Shown here piece after piece: positions 6,259 to 6,385 of a stretch of 6,385 nucleotides of DNA. The stretch's first letter is position 1. Every line of letters begins with the position of its first letter. The notes below the pieces were generated by a model that ran no database searches, was not told the DNA's origin, and saw nothing but the letters and a program-made list of their open reading frames with translations. Made by a program: the position numbers and the translations under genes. Source of the DNA: Collinsella sp. (GTDB lineage: Bacteria > Actinomycetota > Coriobacteriia > Coriobacteriales > Coriobacteriaceae); assembly GCA_020025115.1 (NCBI GenBank), contig JAHHSP010000070.1:1-6385 (forward strand). The letters are read 5' to 3'.

Positions 6259-6385
6259 ATGACCGACAAAACGGCACCCCTCCCGCCAACCCCTCACGCG
6301 GCCGCCCGCGCCCGCCTGCTCGCGGGCGTGCTCATAGCGGCCATCGCACTCACCCCGCTCTGCGGCTGCGGTGACACGGGAACAC
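6259..6385 (+). CDS. Secreted lipoprotein, N-terminal part (runs off the window)
   Basis: From the ATG at 6259 the frame encodes a short charged/proline-rich leader, RAR, a hydrophobic core (LLAGVLIAAIALTPL) and then LCGC, a lipobox-like site with Cys37 as the likely lipidated residue; Cys35 lies two residues before it. This is a type II signal peptide, so the mature protein would be anchored to the outer face of the membrane. After the cysteine only GDTGT is visible, so the function is unknown; solute-binding proteins and peptidoglycan-associated lipoproteins are possibilities only. AAGGA (6245-6249) lies 9 nt before this ATG. A second in-frame ATG at 6217, preceded by GGAGG (6202-6206) at 10 nt, would add 14 residues. 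I favour 6259 because signal-peptide leaders are usually short. It is divergent from nfo. Confidence 0.7.
   Translation, partial: MTDKTAPLPPTPHAAARARLLAGVLIAAIALTPLCGCGDTGT

Noticed and set aside
1..6385. Mobile elements, CRISPR arrays, toxin-antitoxin or defence genes
   Set aside because: No transposase, integrase, regularly spaced repeats or small gene pairs of that kind were seen on either strand. Base composition looks even across the window.

Overview
The window is GC-rich bacterial chromosomal DNA with tightly packed genes, strong GGAGG/AAGGAG ribosome-binding sites and almost no non-coding DNA. The general look of the proteins (high GC, YaaA, a large Ala-rich membrane protein, an MsbA-type exporter) suggests a Coriobacteriia actinobacterium such as Collinsella or Olsenella. 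That assignment is an inference from general resemblance; there is no rRNA or other marker gene here to prove it.

Layout, left to right: (1) the last 11 codons of a + strand gene end at base 36. (2) A perfect 11-bp hairpin at 69-114 separates it from the convergent minus-strand pair that follows. (3) yaaA (146-973, minus) encodes a peroxide-stress protein. (4) A 661-residue membrane protein of unknown function (1049-3034, minus) lies 75 bp upstream of yaaA, so the two may be co-transcribed. (5) A 311-bp divergent regulatory region (3035-3345) carries a good sigma-70-type promoter towards the right and a weaker one towards the left. (6) A complete single-gene ABC exporter half-transporter occupies 3346-5151 (plus). 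(7) nfo, endonuclease IV, is at 5179-6054 (minus) and converges on the ABC gene across a 27-bp gap holding a small hairpin. (8) A second divergent region (about 6055-6216) contains an imperfect tandem repeat. (9) The start of a secreted lipoprotein gene (plus) runs off the right edge.

Functionally this is mostly housekeeping DNA. YaaA limits iron-driven oxidative damage and endonuclease IV repairs abasic and oxidised DNA ends, so two oxidative-damage functions sit within 5 kb of each other, although not in one operon. The ABC exporter and the membrane protein are divergently transcribed and might share regulation. I see no mobile element, CRISPR array, tRNA or rRNA, and no clear new system. 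The least explained items are the 661-residue membrane protein, with repeated VN-x-x-TGE strands outside the membrane, and the repeat-bearing promoter regions.
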